A stretch of 57,820 nt of DNA from Bacteroidales bacterium (GCA_017522255.1 JAFWZP010000054.1:1-57820), one strand, 5' to 3'. Positions 33,200 to 41,913 are shown, numbered from the stretch's first letter. Program-made: numbers and translations. Notes: generated by a model not told the origin, from the letters alone.

Positions 33200-36055
33200 A
33201 TGAAACTAAGAAGATTCTGGTTGTTTACACTTATGCTATTAGTAGCAAGTACAACCTTTGCACAGTTTGGTGGTGCACAAAAAGCTGAAAAGAAAACCAC
33301 CGATTTATCTGCTAAAGTTCCTGTGGATAAAAAAGTTCGTATCGGTAAGTTGGAAAACGGAATGACTTATTATATCCGTGCCAACAAAAAACCCGAAAAT
33401 CGTGCTCAATTCCGTTTGGCTGTTAATGCCGGTTCTATCCTTGAAGATGCCGACCAACTTGGTTTGGCTCACTTCTGTGAACACATGGCTTTCAACGGAA
33501 CCAAGCATTACAAAGGTAATGAAATGATTAGCGAACTACAAAAGAAAGGTATCGAATTTGGTCGTGGTATCAATGCTTGGACCTCGTTCGACGAAACCGT
33601 TTATTATGTAGATCTTCCTACCGACAGCCCCGAAATGATTGAGATGGGTTTCAAAATCCTTGACGGTTGGGCTGATGGTCTTTTATTCGAAGGCGAAGAA
33701 ATTGAAAAAGAACGTGGTGTTATTCTTGAAGAATGGCGTGGCGGATTAGGTGCCGGAGAACGTATGCGTAAAGCCACTTGGCCTACTATGCTTAAAGGTT
33801 CGTTGTATGCCGAACGTTTGCCTATAGGTGAAGAAGAAATTATTAGAACCTTCAAACACGAAACCATCAAACGTTTCTACAACGATTGGTATCGTACCGA
33901 TTTGCAAGCTATTATCATCGTTGGTGATATAGACGTAGATGCTACCGAAGCTAAAATAAAAGAATACTTTGGAAAATACACAAAACATCCTAATCCTCGC
34001 GAAAGAAAAGAATTTGGTGTACCCGGAAACGTAGAACCCTTAGTAGCAATAGCTACCGATAAAGAAGCTACAAGCACTACTATAAACATGTTCTGGAAAC
34101 ACAAAAAAGCTCCTCAAGGTACAGTGGGCGACTATCGTCAAAGCCTTGTAAGAAGCCTTGTAAACAATATGTTGAGTGCTCGTTTTGGTGAACTTTCACA
34201 AAAAGCTTCGGCTCCTTTCGTATATGCTGATGCCGGTTACGGTGGATTCCTTGGACGCTCTACCGACGCTTTCACAGCTGCCGCCATGCCTAAAGAAAAC
34301 CAAATAGATGCTACCGTTGAAATGTTGCTTACCGAACTTAAACGTGCCGATCAACATGGATTTGTTCAAACCGAATTGGATCGTGCTAAAGAAGATATGC
34401 TAAGCAGCTATCAAAAATATGCTAAAGAAGAAAACAAAACTCAAAGTGTAAGTTTCGCTAACGAATATACCAACCACTTCCTTGAAGGTGAAGTAATACC
34501 GGGTATCCGTCAAGAATATCGCTATGTAAAAGAATTTATGCCTACTATCACTTTGGAAGAAGTAAACGCTTTGATAGCAGGTTGGATAACCGACGAAAAC
34601 TTCGTATTCTATCTAACTGCTCCCGAAAAAGAAGGTTACAAAGTGCCTACCAAAGATGAAGTGTTGGCTATAGTAGCTAAAATGAAAAATGTACAAACCG
34701 AACCTTACGTAGACAACTATAAAGATGAACCTTTGTTTGCTAAAGAATTGAACAACGTAAATGCTAAAATAAGCAAGAAAAACGATAAACTTGGTTATAC
34801 CGAATACACATTGCCAAACGGCGTTCGTTTCGTGGTAAAACAAACCAACTTTAAAGAAGACGAAATACTTGTTCGTGCTTTCAGTTTCGGCGGTAGTTCG
34901 TTGTACGAAGATAAAGAATACCTTACAGCTTCTTGGGCTTCTTCGATAGTTGATGGTAGCGGTATTGCCGATTTCGACAACTCTCAATTAGGCAAAAAGC
35001 TTCAAGGTATGAATATCAGCATATCTCCATTTATCAGCTCTATGGAAGAAGGTTTCAGCGGAAACTGCTCGCCAAAAGATTTCGAAACATTGCTTCAACT
35101 TACTTATTTGTATTTCGATGCTCCTCGCAAAGATAAAGAATCTTTCGACCGTTTCTTGTCGCAAATGAAAAACCAATACAAATTTATTGGCGAAAATCCT
35201 CAATATGTATTTATCGATAAATTCCAAAAAGTAGCTTATCCTAACGACAAACGTAACGTGCTTATCCCTACCGAAGAACAAATGAATGCTGTAGACTACG
35301 AACGTGCTTTCAATATATACAAAGAACGTTTTGCCGATGCTAGCGATTTTACTTTCTTCTTTGTAGGTAATGTGTCGGACGAAATGATTTCTACTATATC
35401 TAAATACTTAGGCAACCTTCCTTCGATAAACAGAAAAGAAACTTGGAAAGACCGTTCTACCGATTTCGCTAAAGGTATTCAAAAAGAAACTGTAAAGAAA
35501 GGTATGGACAACCAAGGTATGCTTATTATGATGGGTGTAACCGAAGGTTTCGAAGCTACTACCAAAAACAAAATGGCTGTAAACATGCTTAGCGATGCTA
35601 TAGGTATTACTGCTATCGAAGTTATCCGCGAAAAAATGGGTGGTACTTATAGCCCTTCGGCCGGTATCAACTACGAAATATTGCCAAAACCTGAAGTTAG
35701 CTGGCAATTCTTTATCAACTGCGACCCAAGCAAAGCAGGCGAAATAGAAAAAGCTGCTATGGACATCATGGAACAATACATCAAGAAAGGTCCGGACGAT
35801 GCTACTTTGGCTAAGGTTAAAGAACAAATGATTCGTGCTCGCGAAACCAACTTAAAAGAAAACAGCTTCTGGGCCAGCATACTTTATGGTTCGTACTACT
35901 ACGGTCTTGACCGCACTGACGAAGTTCTTTTAGACGACTACAAAAAACTTGTTGATTCTATCACAGCTGAAGATATTAAAGCTATAGCTAAGAAATATAT
36001 CAACTTGAAAAACTACATCGTGGTTACTCTTGAACCCGAACAAGTAAAAGAATAA
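33200..36055 (+). CDS. M16 family (insulinase/pitrilysin) metalloprotease
   Basis: The 951-aa exported protease has a signal peptide (about 1-22, STTFAQ), a catalytic M16 domain with the inverted zinc motif HFCEH (about residues 92-96) and the downstream zinc Glu region EKERGVILEEWRGG (about 170-184), followed by three more M16-type domains of which the C-terminal one lacks the zinc motif. Such proteases are periplasmic and degrade peptides. Codon use is strikingly T/A-ending, suggesting high expression. It stands alone, with an AT-rich upstream region lacking a clear promoter motif, and ends in a strong terminator. Confidence 0.93.
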   Translation: MKLRRFWLFTLMLLVASTTFAQFGGAQKAEKKTTDLSAKVPVDKKVRIGKLENGMTYYIRANKKPENRAQFRLAVNAGSILEDADQLGLAHFCEHMAFNGTKHYKGNEMISELQKKGIEFGRGINAWTSFDETVYYVDLPTDSPEMIEMGFKILDGWADGLLFEGEEIEKERGVILEEWRGGLGAGERMRKATWPTMLKGSLYAERLPIGEEEIIRTFKHETIKRFYNDWYRTDLQAIIIVGDIDVDATEAKIKEYFGKYTKHPNPRERKEFGVPGNVEPLVAIATDKEATSTTINMFWKHKKAPQGTVGDYRQSLVRSLVNNMLSARFGELSQKASAPFVYADAGYGGFLGRSTDAFTAAAMPKENQIDATVEMLLTELKRADQHGFVQTELDRAKEDMLSSYQKYAKEENKTQSVSFANEYTNHFLEGEVIPGIRQEYRYVKEFMPTITLEEVNALIAGWITDENFVFYLTAPEKEGYKVPTKDEVLAIVAKMKNVQTEPYVDNYKDEPLFAKELNNVNAKISKKNDKLGYTEYTLPNGVRFVVKQTNFKEDEILVRAFSFGGSSLYEDKEYLTASWASSIVDGSGIADFDNSQLGKKLQGMNISISPFISSMEEGFSGNCSPKDFETLLQLTYLYFDAPRKDKESFDRFLSQMKNQYKFIGENPQYVFIDKFQKVAYPNDKRNVLIPTEEQMNAVDYERAFNIYKERFADASDFTFFFVGNVSDEMISTISKYLGNLPSINRKETWKDRSTDFAKGIQKETVKKGMDNQGMLIMMGVTEGFEATTKNKMAVNMLSDAIGITAIEVIREKMGGTYSPSAGINYEILPKPEVSWQFFINCDPSKAGEIEKAAMDIMEQYIKKGPDDATLAKVKEQMIRARETNLKENSFWASILYGSYYYGLDRTDEVLLDDYKKLVDSITAEDIKAIAKKYINLKNYIVVTLEPEQVKE

Positions 36056-36076
36056 GCGATATAGTATAGATATAAC

Positions 36077-36110
36077 AAAAAAGCCGAAGCGAACCGCTTC
36101 GGCTTTTTTT
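36077..36110. terminator. Terminator after the M16 protease gene
   Basis: AAGCCGAAGCG (36081-36091) and CGCTTCGGCTT (36095-36105) form an 11-bp perfect stem flanked by A and T runs, effective in both directions. The core matches the terminator at 19949. Confidence 0.9.
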
Positions 36111-36332
36111 ATTGTTCGGTGGGGTTGTCTATTACTTCCCAGTGCCCTCCTTTGTTGCCTCCTATTCGTTTTATTAGGTTGTTTTGTCGTAGTCTGCGGA
36201 TAATCTTTTTTACTCCGCTTTCCGATAAACCACTTATTTCTTGCAGTTCTCGGATAGTAATTTGTTTGTTTTCCTTTATGGCCAAAAGGATTTTTTGGTT
36301 ACTTTTCGGGTTACTTTTCTGGTTACTTTTTA
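36109..36332 (-). pseudogene. Remnant of an AlbA_2/RecG-like winged-helix C-terminus
   Basis: Directly after the LD-carboxypeptidase stop, a frame of about 74 codons reads KSNQKSNPKSNQK, then ILLAIKENKQITIRELQEI, GLSESGVKKIIRRLRQ, LIKRIGGNKGGHWEVI. This is the typical C-terminal winged helix of AlbA_2 (Schlafen-like) DNA-binding/ATPase proteins, which carry the same short Lys/Asn repeat before it. The rest of that protein is absent and no start codon serves the frame outside the overlapping gene. I take it as a decayed fragment left after a deletion or gene replacement. Confidence 0.55.
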
Positions 36333-37247
36333 TTGCTCTATGGTTACATTGCCGTTGGGGGTTATGTTTAGAGTGGTTTTGCGGCCAAGTATCAGTGCAA
36401 GGTTTTCCATGCCTATGTGTCCGAACGGCATTCCCATACATACGGGGTAGTCGTACTCCTTCACTGCGTCCCAGATTATCTCTTCGGCGGTTTTGCCAAA
36501 AGGTATGGCGTTGTCGTGCATATCGCTCATGCCGCCCACTATCAGTCCGCTTAGTTTGCGGAGCTTGCCGCTGCGTTTGAGGCACATCATCATGCGGTCG
36601 ATGTGGTAGAGGTATTCGTCGAGGTCTTCGATAAAGAGTATCTTGCCGGCGGTGTCTATGTCTGAAGGCGAACCCATTATGCTGTAGAGCACCGAAAGGT
36701 TGCCACCCACCACAGCACCTTCGGCTTGACCGGGACGCAGTAGGTGTGTGCTACACTGCAGGCTGTATTGACAGCTGCCTGCAAACAAGGCTTGGTGTAG
36801 GCTTTCGATAGCCGGATAATGTACAGCGGTGGCATCGGGCGGTATGTTGATAGGCATGGTGGCGTGTAGGGTTTCCATGCCAAGTAGGTTGTGGACGTGG
36901 CTGTGCAGTGCCGTTACGTCGCTGTAGCCTATTATCCATTTTGGGTTTTGCTTCAGAGGGGTAAGGTTCAGGCTCTCCAGTATCCTTACTGTGCCGTAGC
37001 CACCGCGGGCACATAGTATTGCTCGTATACCCTCGTCGTCCAATAGGCTTTGTAGCACTGCCGCACGGTGGCTGTCGGTGCCGGCCATCTGGTGGTTTTC
37101 GGCGTAAAGCCCTTCGGGTATTACTACCTCCAAGCCCCAGTGTTGCAGCAGTTTTATTGCCGGCTCCATCTCTTGCGGACTTACTTTGCGTGCCGTGGCA
37201 GCTATCGCCACACGGTCGCCGGTCTTTAAACAATATCTTTTTGCCAT
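36330..37247 (-). CDS. LD-carboxypeptidase (S66 family)
   Basis: The 305-aa cytosolic serine peptidase cleaves the L-Lys/DAP-D-Ala bond of murein tetrapeptides during cell-wall recycling. S66 features are GDRVAIAATARKVS at the N-terminus, ILCARGGYGTVRIL with the nucleophile region followed by IIGYSDVTALH (about 95-125), the catalytic Glu in LFIEDLDEYLYHIDRM (about 215) and a C-terminal GMPFGHIGMENLALILG (about 280) with the catalytic His. In the family the Ser follows GYSD. It is alone and leftward, 48 bp from the HinP1I-like gene. Confidence 0.9.
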   Translation of the reverse strand: MAKRYCLKTGDRVAIAATARKVSPQEMEPAIKLLQHWGLEVVIPEGLYAENHQMAGTDSHRAAVLQSLLDDEGIRAILCARGGYGTVRILESLNLTPLKQNPKWIIGYSDVTALHSHVHNLLGMETLHATMPINIPPDATAVHYPAIESLHQALFAGSCQYSLQCSTHLLRPGQAEGAVVGGNLSVLYSIMGSPSDIDTAGKILFIEDLDEYLYHIDRMMMCLKRSGKLRKLSGLIVGGMSDMHDNAIPFGKTAEEIIWDAVKEYDYPVCMGMPFGHIGMENLALILGRKTTLNITPNGNVTIEQ

Positions 37248-37295
37248 AATTGTTTCGCTTGTTTGGTGTATGATAATTGTATGGTCGTATTGGTT

Positions 37296-38045
37296 CTATA
37301 TATCGAAAAGTTCGGCAGGGTTTATTTTAAATTGTAGCATTTTGGCAGTCTCTCTGCCGTTGTCGCCACCTTTTCGTTGCATGGTTATGCGTCCTATTTT
37401 AAAGTTGCCTCGTGGTGTTATCTCTATATTGCCGTTGCCGAAGAAGTTGAGACATACGTTTATAGGTTTCAAAATCCATCGTGCGTTTTTATCGGCTTTT
37501 TGTGCCACAAGCATCCATTCTGCCGCAAAGCGTCCTCGTCCTTTCAGTATGTCCGAAACTATTAGTTGTTTGTTGTTTTTTAGCCATTCCACTATCTCTG
37601 TTTGTTCAGTAGTGCTAAATTCGTTGGCAAACATTCTGCGTCGGTCTTTTGGCTTTCTTATATTGGGTGCTTCCTCACCAGTGTAGCGTTTCAGTATGGA
37701 AACTATGTTTGTGGGTATTTGCCACATTTCGGCATATTTGTCTACCCATCGTTTGTCTATTTGGTTGAATCCTTTGGGATTGCTTACTAGTTTCACTTGT
37801 AGGTTTTCTACATCTATGGCTTTTTTAAGTTTTATTGTTATCTGCACCTGCACATCTGTTTTGTAGCCCGATAGTATTATGGCTTCCACATATTCAATCT
37901 CTTCCAATGCGTATCCCATTGTTTGCAACCATGTTTGAGCTTCGGTGTCGGTGTGCCAATTGTTGAATTTGTCGGCTATGTTATGTTCGTTTTTGAATCC
38001 GTTTTTGGCTGTGTTGCTTCCTAATTCTATTTTTTTGTCTTTCAT
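37296..38045 (-). CDS. Type II restriction endonuclease, HinP1I-like (GCGC)
   Basis: The 249-aa protein closely matches R.HinP1I along its length: ELGSNTAKNGFKNEHNIADKF at the start, VQVKLVSNPKGFNQIDKRW (about 83-100), DILKGRGRFAAEWMLVAQK (about 160-178) and QRKGGDNGRETAKMLQFKI at the end. The catalytic D-X18-QxK motif is intact, with Asp in GYKTD and QVK exactly 18 residues later. HinP1I cuts G^CGC, so this enzyme probably recognises GCGC. It starts 13 bp after the methyltransferase gene. A cognate GCGC-methylating activity is expected from that neighbour. Confidence 0.92.
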   Translation of the reverse strand: MKDKKIELGSNTAKNGFKNEHNIADKFNNWHTDTEAQTWLQTMGYALEEIEYVEAIILSGYKTDVQVQITIKLKKAIDVENLQVKLVSNPKGFNQIDKRWVDKYAEMWQIPTNIVSILKRYTGEEAPNIRKPKDRRRMFANEFSTTEQTEIVEWLKNNKQLIVSDILKGRGRFAAEWMLVAQKADKNARWILKPINVCLNFFGNGNIEITPRGNFKIGRITMQRKGGDNGRETAKMLQFKINPAELFDI

Positions 38046-38058
38046 GTTGTTGGTTTGT

Positions 38059-39084
38059 TTAGGTTAATGTTATTGAATCTTTTTCAGGCGAAACCACTTT
38101 TATTATTTCGCCCACTATGTATTGCAGGACATCTATAGTTACGCTGTTGCCAAATTGCTTGTAAGCAACTGTGGAGCTACTTGGTATTATGAATGACTCC
38201 GGGAAGCCTTGTAATCTTGCACATTCGCGAGTGCTTAATTTCCTTACTTTGTTGTCTATAAAGTATAGTCCTGTTTTGGCACCGGCACCTCCGCCGTTGG
38301 CACTCAGTGTTATGGAGTGTCCTATAGGGTCGTATATGCGTTCGCCTTGTCCGCCTTTGTTTACTATACCTATCTGTAAAGGTTTGTTGGGTAATGTCTT
38401 TTCGCCAAAGAGTGTGCGTTGTTCGCCGTTGGCAGTGGATTTGTATATATGTATGTCGTTACGTTCTATTATTTTGGCATCGTTGGGGTTGTCCTCCAGT
38501 ATGTCGTTCAGCGACGATGTCAGCTCCATAGATGGAAAGCGGAATGTGTCTTTATTTGCAATATCGTTGCGAAAAGCGACAATGTATATTCTTTCGCGGT
38601 GTTGTGGAATGCCGAAATGTCCGCTGTTCAGTACTTTGAAGTGTGTTTTATAGCCTAGTCCTTCTAGGGTTGTCAGTATCGTTTTGAATGTTTTGCCACC
38701 ATCGTGTTGCACAAGGTTTTTCACGTTTTCCATAAATAATACCTTGGGTTTGTGGTAGGCAGCTATGCGTGCAATGTCGAAGAAGAGTGTACCTCGGGTG
38801 TCTTCAAAGCCAAGTTGTTTTCCGCTTATCGAAAAGGCTTGGCATGGAAATCCACCGCATAGCACGTCGTGCGAGGGTATGTCTTTTTCGTTTACCTTGG
38901 TTATGTCGCCATCCACAGCCATATTATGGTTTCGGCTGTAAGTTTCAGCAGCGTGCTTGTCCCATTCCGAAGCGTACACGCATTCGGCACCATAGCTGCC
39001 AAGGGCGTAGTGAAAACCACCTATGCCGGCAAACAAATCGATGAATTTAATGCCTTTCAGTGCTTTGTCGTGTATCTCTATCAT
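38059..39084 (-). CDS. DNA (cytosine-5-)-methyltransferase, HinP1I/HhaI type
   Basis: The 341-aa enzyme carries motif I (FIDLFAGIGGFHYAL, about 14-28), motif IV (GGFPCQAFSISGKQLG, catalytic Cys near 80), motif VI (MENVKNL), motif VIII (QHRERIYIVAF) and the C-terminal STRECARLQGFPESF...YKQFGNSV. The length and motif spacing match compact M.HhaI-like methyltransferases that target GCGC. It lies between the HU-like triad 2 and the endonuclease gene and has its own promoter motif. Unlike the first system's enzyme it has no N-terminal HTH extension. Confidence 0.94.
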   Translation of the reverse strand: MIEIHDKALKGIKFIDLFAGIGGFHYALGSYGAECVYASEWDKHAAETYSRNHNMAVDGDITKVNEKDIPSHDVLCGGFPCQAFSISGKQLGFEDTRGTLFFDIARIAAYHKPKVLFMENVKNLVQHDGGKTFKTILTTLEGLGYKTHFKVLNSGHFGIPQHRERIYIVAFRNDIANKDTFRFPSMELTSSLNDILEDNPNDAKIIERNDIHIYKSTANGEQRTLFGEKTLPNKPLQIGIVNKGGQGERIYDPIGHSITLSANGGGAGAKTGLYFIDNKVRKLSTRECARLQGFPESFIIPSSSTVAYKQFGNSVTIDVLQYIVGEIIKVVSPEKDSITLT

Positions 39085-39153
39085 AGCTCAAAATGTTGTT
39101 GTATAATGTTTTTACTCGTTTGTTTCTGTTGTTTTTTTGTTTCAATTTTCTTG

Positions 39154-39161
39154 CAAAGGTA
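39154..39161 (-). promoter_or_regulatory. Probable promoter (-7 TACCTTTG) for R-M system 2
   Basis: TACCTTTG on the minus strand lies 69 bp before the methyltransferase ATG, just beyond the end of the HU-like operon, so the R-M genes can be expressed separately. Confidence 0.55.
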
Positions 39162-39167
39162 CTAATT

Positions 39168-39605
39168 TTATTTCGGATTGTCGGTTGGTTCTTCTTTCTT
39201 TTTGTGTTTCCGTCCTCTTACTTCGGAGTTTATCACCCTTAGCGATGCCTTGTTCAGGGCCTCTGTCAGCTCGGCACGGGGGTAGTAGGTGACGCCTTTG
39301 TTGGTGATGGTTTTGGCGGTGCACTGCTCCTTGGTGGCCACGCTTTTGGCGGTGATTTTGGGTCGCAAGGTGCCCAGCGGACCGAGGTCGACAGGCACGC
39401 CACACGAGAGCTTCTCTTCCACTATCTTGCCAAACATCTTTATCATTACTTCCACATCGGCACCGCTGAAGGTGCTGGCAGCCTCCACCTCGTCAAGCAA
39501 CGCCTCGTAGGTTACGTCGCCGTAGTTGACGCGGCGAATGGTGTATTGCTTCTGTCCCTTTTTGGGTCCCACGGCCATCTTAAGCCACACTATCTGTAGT
39601 TCCAT
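39168..39605 (-). CDS. HU-like DNA-binding protein (triad 2, type C)
   Basis: The 145-aa product corresponds to the type C gene at 19517-19918. It has a MELQIVWLKMAVGPKKGQK start, helices in about 35-70, PVDLGPLGTLRPKITAK (about 73-89), CTAKTITNKGVTYYPRAEL and LRVINSEVRGRK, followed by a charged tail. It overlaps the stop of type B by one base (TAATG), so translation is coupled. Base composition is visibly more GC-rich than in neighbouring genes such as 37296-38045, hinting at a different origin or selection. Confidence 0.87.
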   Translation of the reverse strand: MELQIVWLKMAVGPKKGQKQYTIRRVNYGDVTYEALLDEVEAASTFSGADVEVMIKMFGKIVEEKLSCGVPVDLGPLGTLRPKITAKSVATKEQCTAKTITNKGVTYYPRAELTEALNKASLRVINSEVRGRKHKKKEEPTDNPK

Positions 39606-40027
39606 TATTCGTCCTCCTCCTTATCGTTGATATTGTCGGTCAGCCCAAAACGTCGCACTCCCGCTTCCCTCACCGCGTTTCGCAGTTGGCTTTCGGGGCG
39701 GAATCCGGCGGTGATGTTTTTTACGCAGTTTTTCAGCGACGCATCTTCCACATTGTCCACCGCCCGCCCTATCACACGGGGGTAGAATGTGCCCAATCCG
39801 TTAATCTTCACCCCGTCGCCACCCACAAGGTGATACTTTATTTGTTCCAAAAAGGCCAGCAACAAGCCTTCCACTTCGCTTTTGCCCGCCGTGCTGCGAA
39901 ACGCAATCTCGGTCGCAATCTCGTCCAGGCTGCACATCTCCTCCTGCCGCAAAACGGCTATCCACCGGTCCTCCTTCAGTATCTTTCGTTGCCGAGGCTC
40001 GTAGGTAAAATATCTTTTCTTTGCCAT
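39605..40027 (-). CDS. HU-like DNA-binding protein (triad 2, type B)
   Basis: The 140-aa product corresponds to type B at 19095-19514. Shared features are TYEPRQRKILKEDRWIA at the start, CSLDEIATEIAFRSTAGKSEVEGLL (about 32-57), VKINGLGTFYPRV (about 73-85), VDNVEDASLKNCVKNITAGFRPESQLRNAVREAG (in parts) and an acidic tail. The order A-B-C and spacing are the same as in triad 1 although the two loci are about 20 kb apart. Confidence 0.87.
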   Translation of the reverse strand: MAKKRYFTYEPRQRKILKEDRWIAVLRQEEMCSLDEIATEIAFRSTAGKSEVEGLLLAFLEQIKYHLVGGDGVKINGLGTFYPRVIGRAVDNVEDASLKNCVKNITAGFRPESQLRNAVREAGVRRFGLTDNINDKEEDE

Positions 40028-40038
40028 AGCTGTGTTAT

Positions 40039-40482
40039 TTATTGAGAATCATTGTCGTCCGTTTCTTTTTTGCCACTCCACGCCGGAGTTACTATCCGCC
40101 TGTCGGCCAGCCTTACACCGGCTTTCTGTATGCCATCGAGCAACCTTTGCGTTGGCCGAAAACTTACGCCCGTGCTCGCAATCGAAAACTGGTTCACATC
40201 ATCGGCCTTGTCCACAGCCTTGGCCCGTATGGTAGGCGAAAAAGTGCCCAACGAACTCAGCTTCACCACATCGCCTTTCGACAGATGGTTCTTTATCACA
40301 TGCTCCATATTCCTCAGCACCATCAGCACATCGCCCTCCGAGGCTGTGCACGTGGCCGCTATCTCTTCGGCCAAAATATCTATGTCCACAACGTTGGCAC
40401 GTGCCACCCGTGCCACATACACCTCTTTCACTGTGCCGTTTACATTCAGTTTGCGTTTGAATTTGTAATATCCTATTGCCAT
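40039..40482 (-). CDS. HU-like DNA-binding protein (triad 2, type A)
   Basis: Starting at ATG 40482 gives a 147-aa protein beginning MAIGYYKFKRKL, aligned with the type A protein of triad 1 (MAIGYIKKRQKL); an upstream ATG at 40554 adds 24 residues with no counterpart. Shared features are GTVKEVYVARV, VVKLSSLGTFSPTIRAKA (about 72-89), VNQFSIASTGVSFRPTQRLLD and a short polar tail. It heads the leftward triad. The upstream region 40483-40935 contains the second 22-bp-phased array. Confidence 0.87.
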   Translation of the reverse strand: MAIGYYKFKRKLNVNGTVKEVYVARVARANVVDIDILAEEIAATCTASEGDVLMVLRNMEHVIKNHLSKGDVVKLSSLGTFSPTIRAKAVDKADDVNQFSIASTGVSFRPTQRLLDGIQKAGVRLADRRIVTPAWSGKKETDDNDSQ

Positions 40483-40651
40483 AAATGTTATCCCATGTTG
40501 GTTAAAAAACTTTTTGCCCATGCCTGCCGCATCTTTTGCCGATGCCCGTAGCACTTTTTACGTCCTTCTAACGTGATAGTATCAAAACTATTGTATATAT
40601 AGTATTAAAAATACTAAAATAACACTATCCATCGTGCTAAAAATATCATCA

Positions 40652-40935
40652 AAAGTTGCCCACTTCATTGTGTAAATTATACGACTATATGATGCAAAGT
40701 TGCCCACTTTGATATACAAATTCGGCAACTCTGCATATCAAAGTCGGCAACTTTAAGTGTCAAAGTGGGCAACTTTTAATAATAAAGTCGCCGACTTTGC
40801 ATCATACTTTCAGCACATTCGATAGCATAGTTTCAATATATTCGATACTATGCTTTCAGTACGTTAGTAACCATCATTTCCGAACACTCTGAAAACCTTC
40901 TCCGAACACTGCAAAAACCTTCTCGGGCATTGGCC
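40652..40935 (-). repeat. 22-bp-phased repeat array upstream of HU-like operon 2
   Basis: Palindromic 15-mers of the form AAAGTYGSCVACTTT start at 40652, 40696, 40718, 40740, 40762 and 40784, with a degenerate copy at 40674; every step is 22 bp. Two ATTCGATA units follow at 40817 and 40840 (23 bp), then TCCGAACACT at 40879 and 40901 and TCGGGCATTG at 40923, again 22 bp apart. Between the array and the operon, TAGTAT units at 40577 and 40600 resemble the AT-rich units of array 1. In 40483-41200 nothing else is seen except the promoter at 41142. Confidence 0.88.
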
Positions 40936-41141
40936 AAATTTCATTGCCCTAACCTGCAGAGGCTGACGCACAACCTTTTTGCCGAAAAATCGCAGAAAAC
41001 CATGCTCCACATAGCGGTTTCTTCTTCCCCGAAAGGGAAATGAAACGTTAAAAATGAAAATATATAACATTGAAAAACAAAGGCTTTGTGAAAAAAAATA
41101 TCCCGGCGACAATTTCGTTTGCACGGATTAAATATTTGTTG

Positions 41142-41149
41142 TAACTTTG
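41142..41149 (+). promoter_or_regulatory. Promoter (-7 TAACTTTG, -33 TTG) for lipoprotein gene
   Basis: TTG (41119-41121) and TAACTTTG (41142-41149) are 20 bp apart, the consensus spacing. The ATG at 41201 is 51 bp downstream. GTTGTAACTTTGCAGTC is repeated at 41978-41994. Confidence 0.75.
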
Positions 41150-41200
41150 CAGTCGCAAATCAAAAGCAAAGAAAGTATTAATTTTTTAAATTCAAAAAAC

Positions 41201-41842
41201 ATGAAGACAAAAGTTTTTGTATTGAGTCTTTGCATAGCAGGCGTGTTAATGGCTTGCAACAGAGGCGAGGAAAAGTCGAACCCCGAGGTTCAGGACACTA
41301 AAACATCGGTTCAATTTGTAGGCGTTGCCGATGATGGCTCGTTCGACAAACTTATTATTTCGAACCCCAATCCGGAGGCTTTCGAAGAGATGAATGAAGA
41401 TTTGGGCATCGACCTTAAAGATGTGAAACCTAACACTGTAGAGGTTTTCACTTATTCGCCGGAGTATTACAACAAGCATTATTCCATTACGATGAACTTG
41501 CGTTCGCTTGGTCGCTCATCGTATTTTGCACTTGTGCCAAACAGCGAAAATCCTACCACTATGGATGTGGTTCGAGCCCCCAAGGCATCGGAATTGGGCA
41601 AGGAAGTGGAAAACATTCTTAATCTTCAACCCTCTATGAATGAAACCACCGACAAGCTGAAGTTTTCCGAATGGGTAACCGAACAAACCGCCCACGGCTA
41701 TGTGGTGTTGGCCACCTACAGCCAAGAAACCGGGGTGTACGGCGGCAAAACACTGCCTGTAGCAGAATGGGAAACCACCTTCGGCAAAGTGAAGGAAGCC
41801 TTGAATATCAAATACTACGAATGTCTTGAAACAATAGTATAG
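41201..41842 (+). CDS. Lipoprotein of unknown function
   Basis: Starting at ATG 41201 (MKTKVFVLSLCIAGVLMAC) gives a 213-aa lipoprotein with lipidated Cys-19; the earlier in-frame ATG at 41147 lies inside the promoter and is unlikely. The body has DKLIISNPNPEAFEEMNEDLGIDLKDV and a C-terminal half with VTEQTAHGYVVLATYSQETG; I recognise no family. It has a consensus promoter and a strong terminator and so is monocistronic, lying between HU-like triad 2 and the broken DUF1016 gene. Confidence 0.75.
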   Translation: MKTKVFVLSLCIAGVLMACNRGEEKSNPEVQDTKTSVQFVGVADDGSFDKLIISNPNPEAFEEMNEDLGIDLKDVKPNTVEVFTYSPEYYNKHYSITMNLRSLGRSSYFALVPNSENPTTMDVVRAPKASELGKEVENILNLQPSMNETTDKLKFSEWVTEQTAHGYVVLATYSQETGVYGGKTLPVAEWETTFGKVKEALNIKYYECLETIV

Positions 41843-41873
41843 GTAGCGGTCATATCAAGGTATTGACTTAACC

Positions 41874-41913
41874 AAACACTCCCTTTTGCCGGTAAGAGCA
41901 GAAGGGAGTGTTT
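41874..41913 (+). terminator. Terminator after lipoprotein gene
   Basis: AAACACTCCCTT (41874-41885) and AAGGGAGTGTTT (41902-41913) form a perfect 12-bp stem followed by two more T. Confidence 0.85.

Noticed and set aside
36333-36585. N-terminal extension of the winged-helix remnant inside the LD-carboxypeptidase gene
   Set aside because: That part is an out-of-frame reading of a well-conserved S66 peptidase; only the portion beyond its stop looks like a real domain.
40483-40554. Longer start (ATG 40554) for HU-like type A of triad 2
   Set aside because: The extra 24 residues have no counterpart in the triad 1 protein, which begins MAIGY like ATG 40482.
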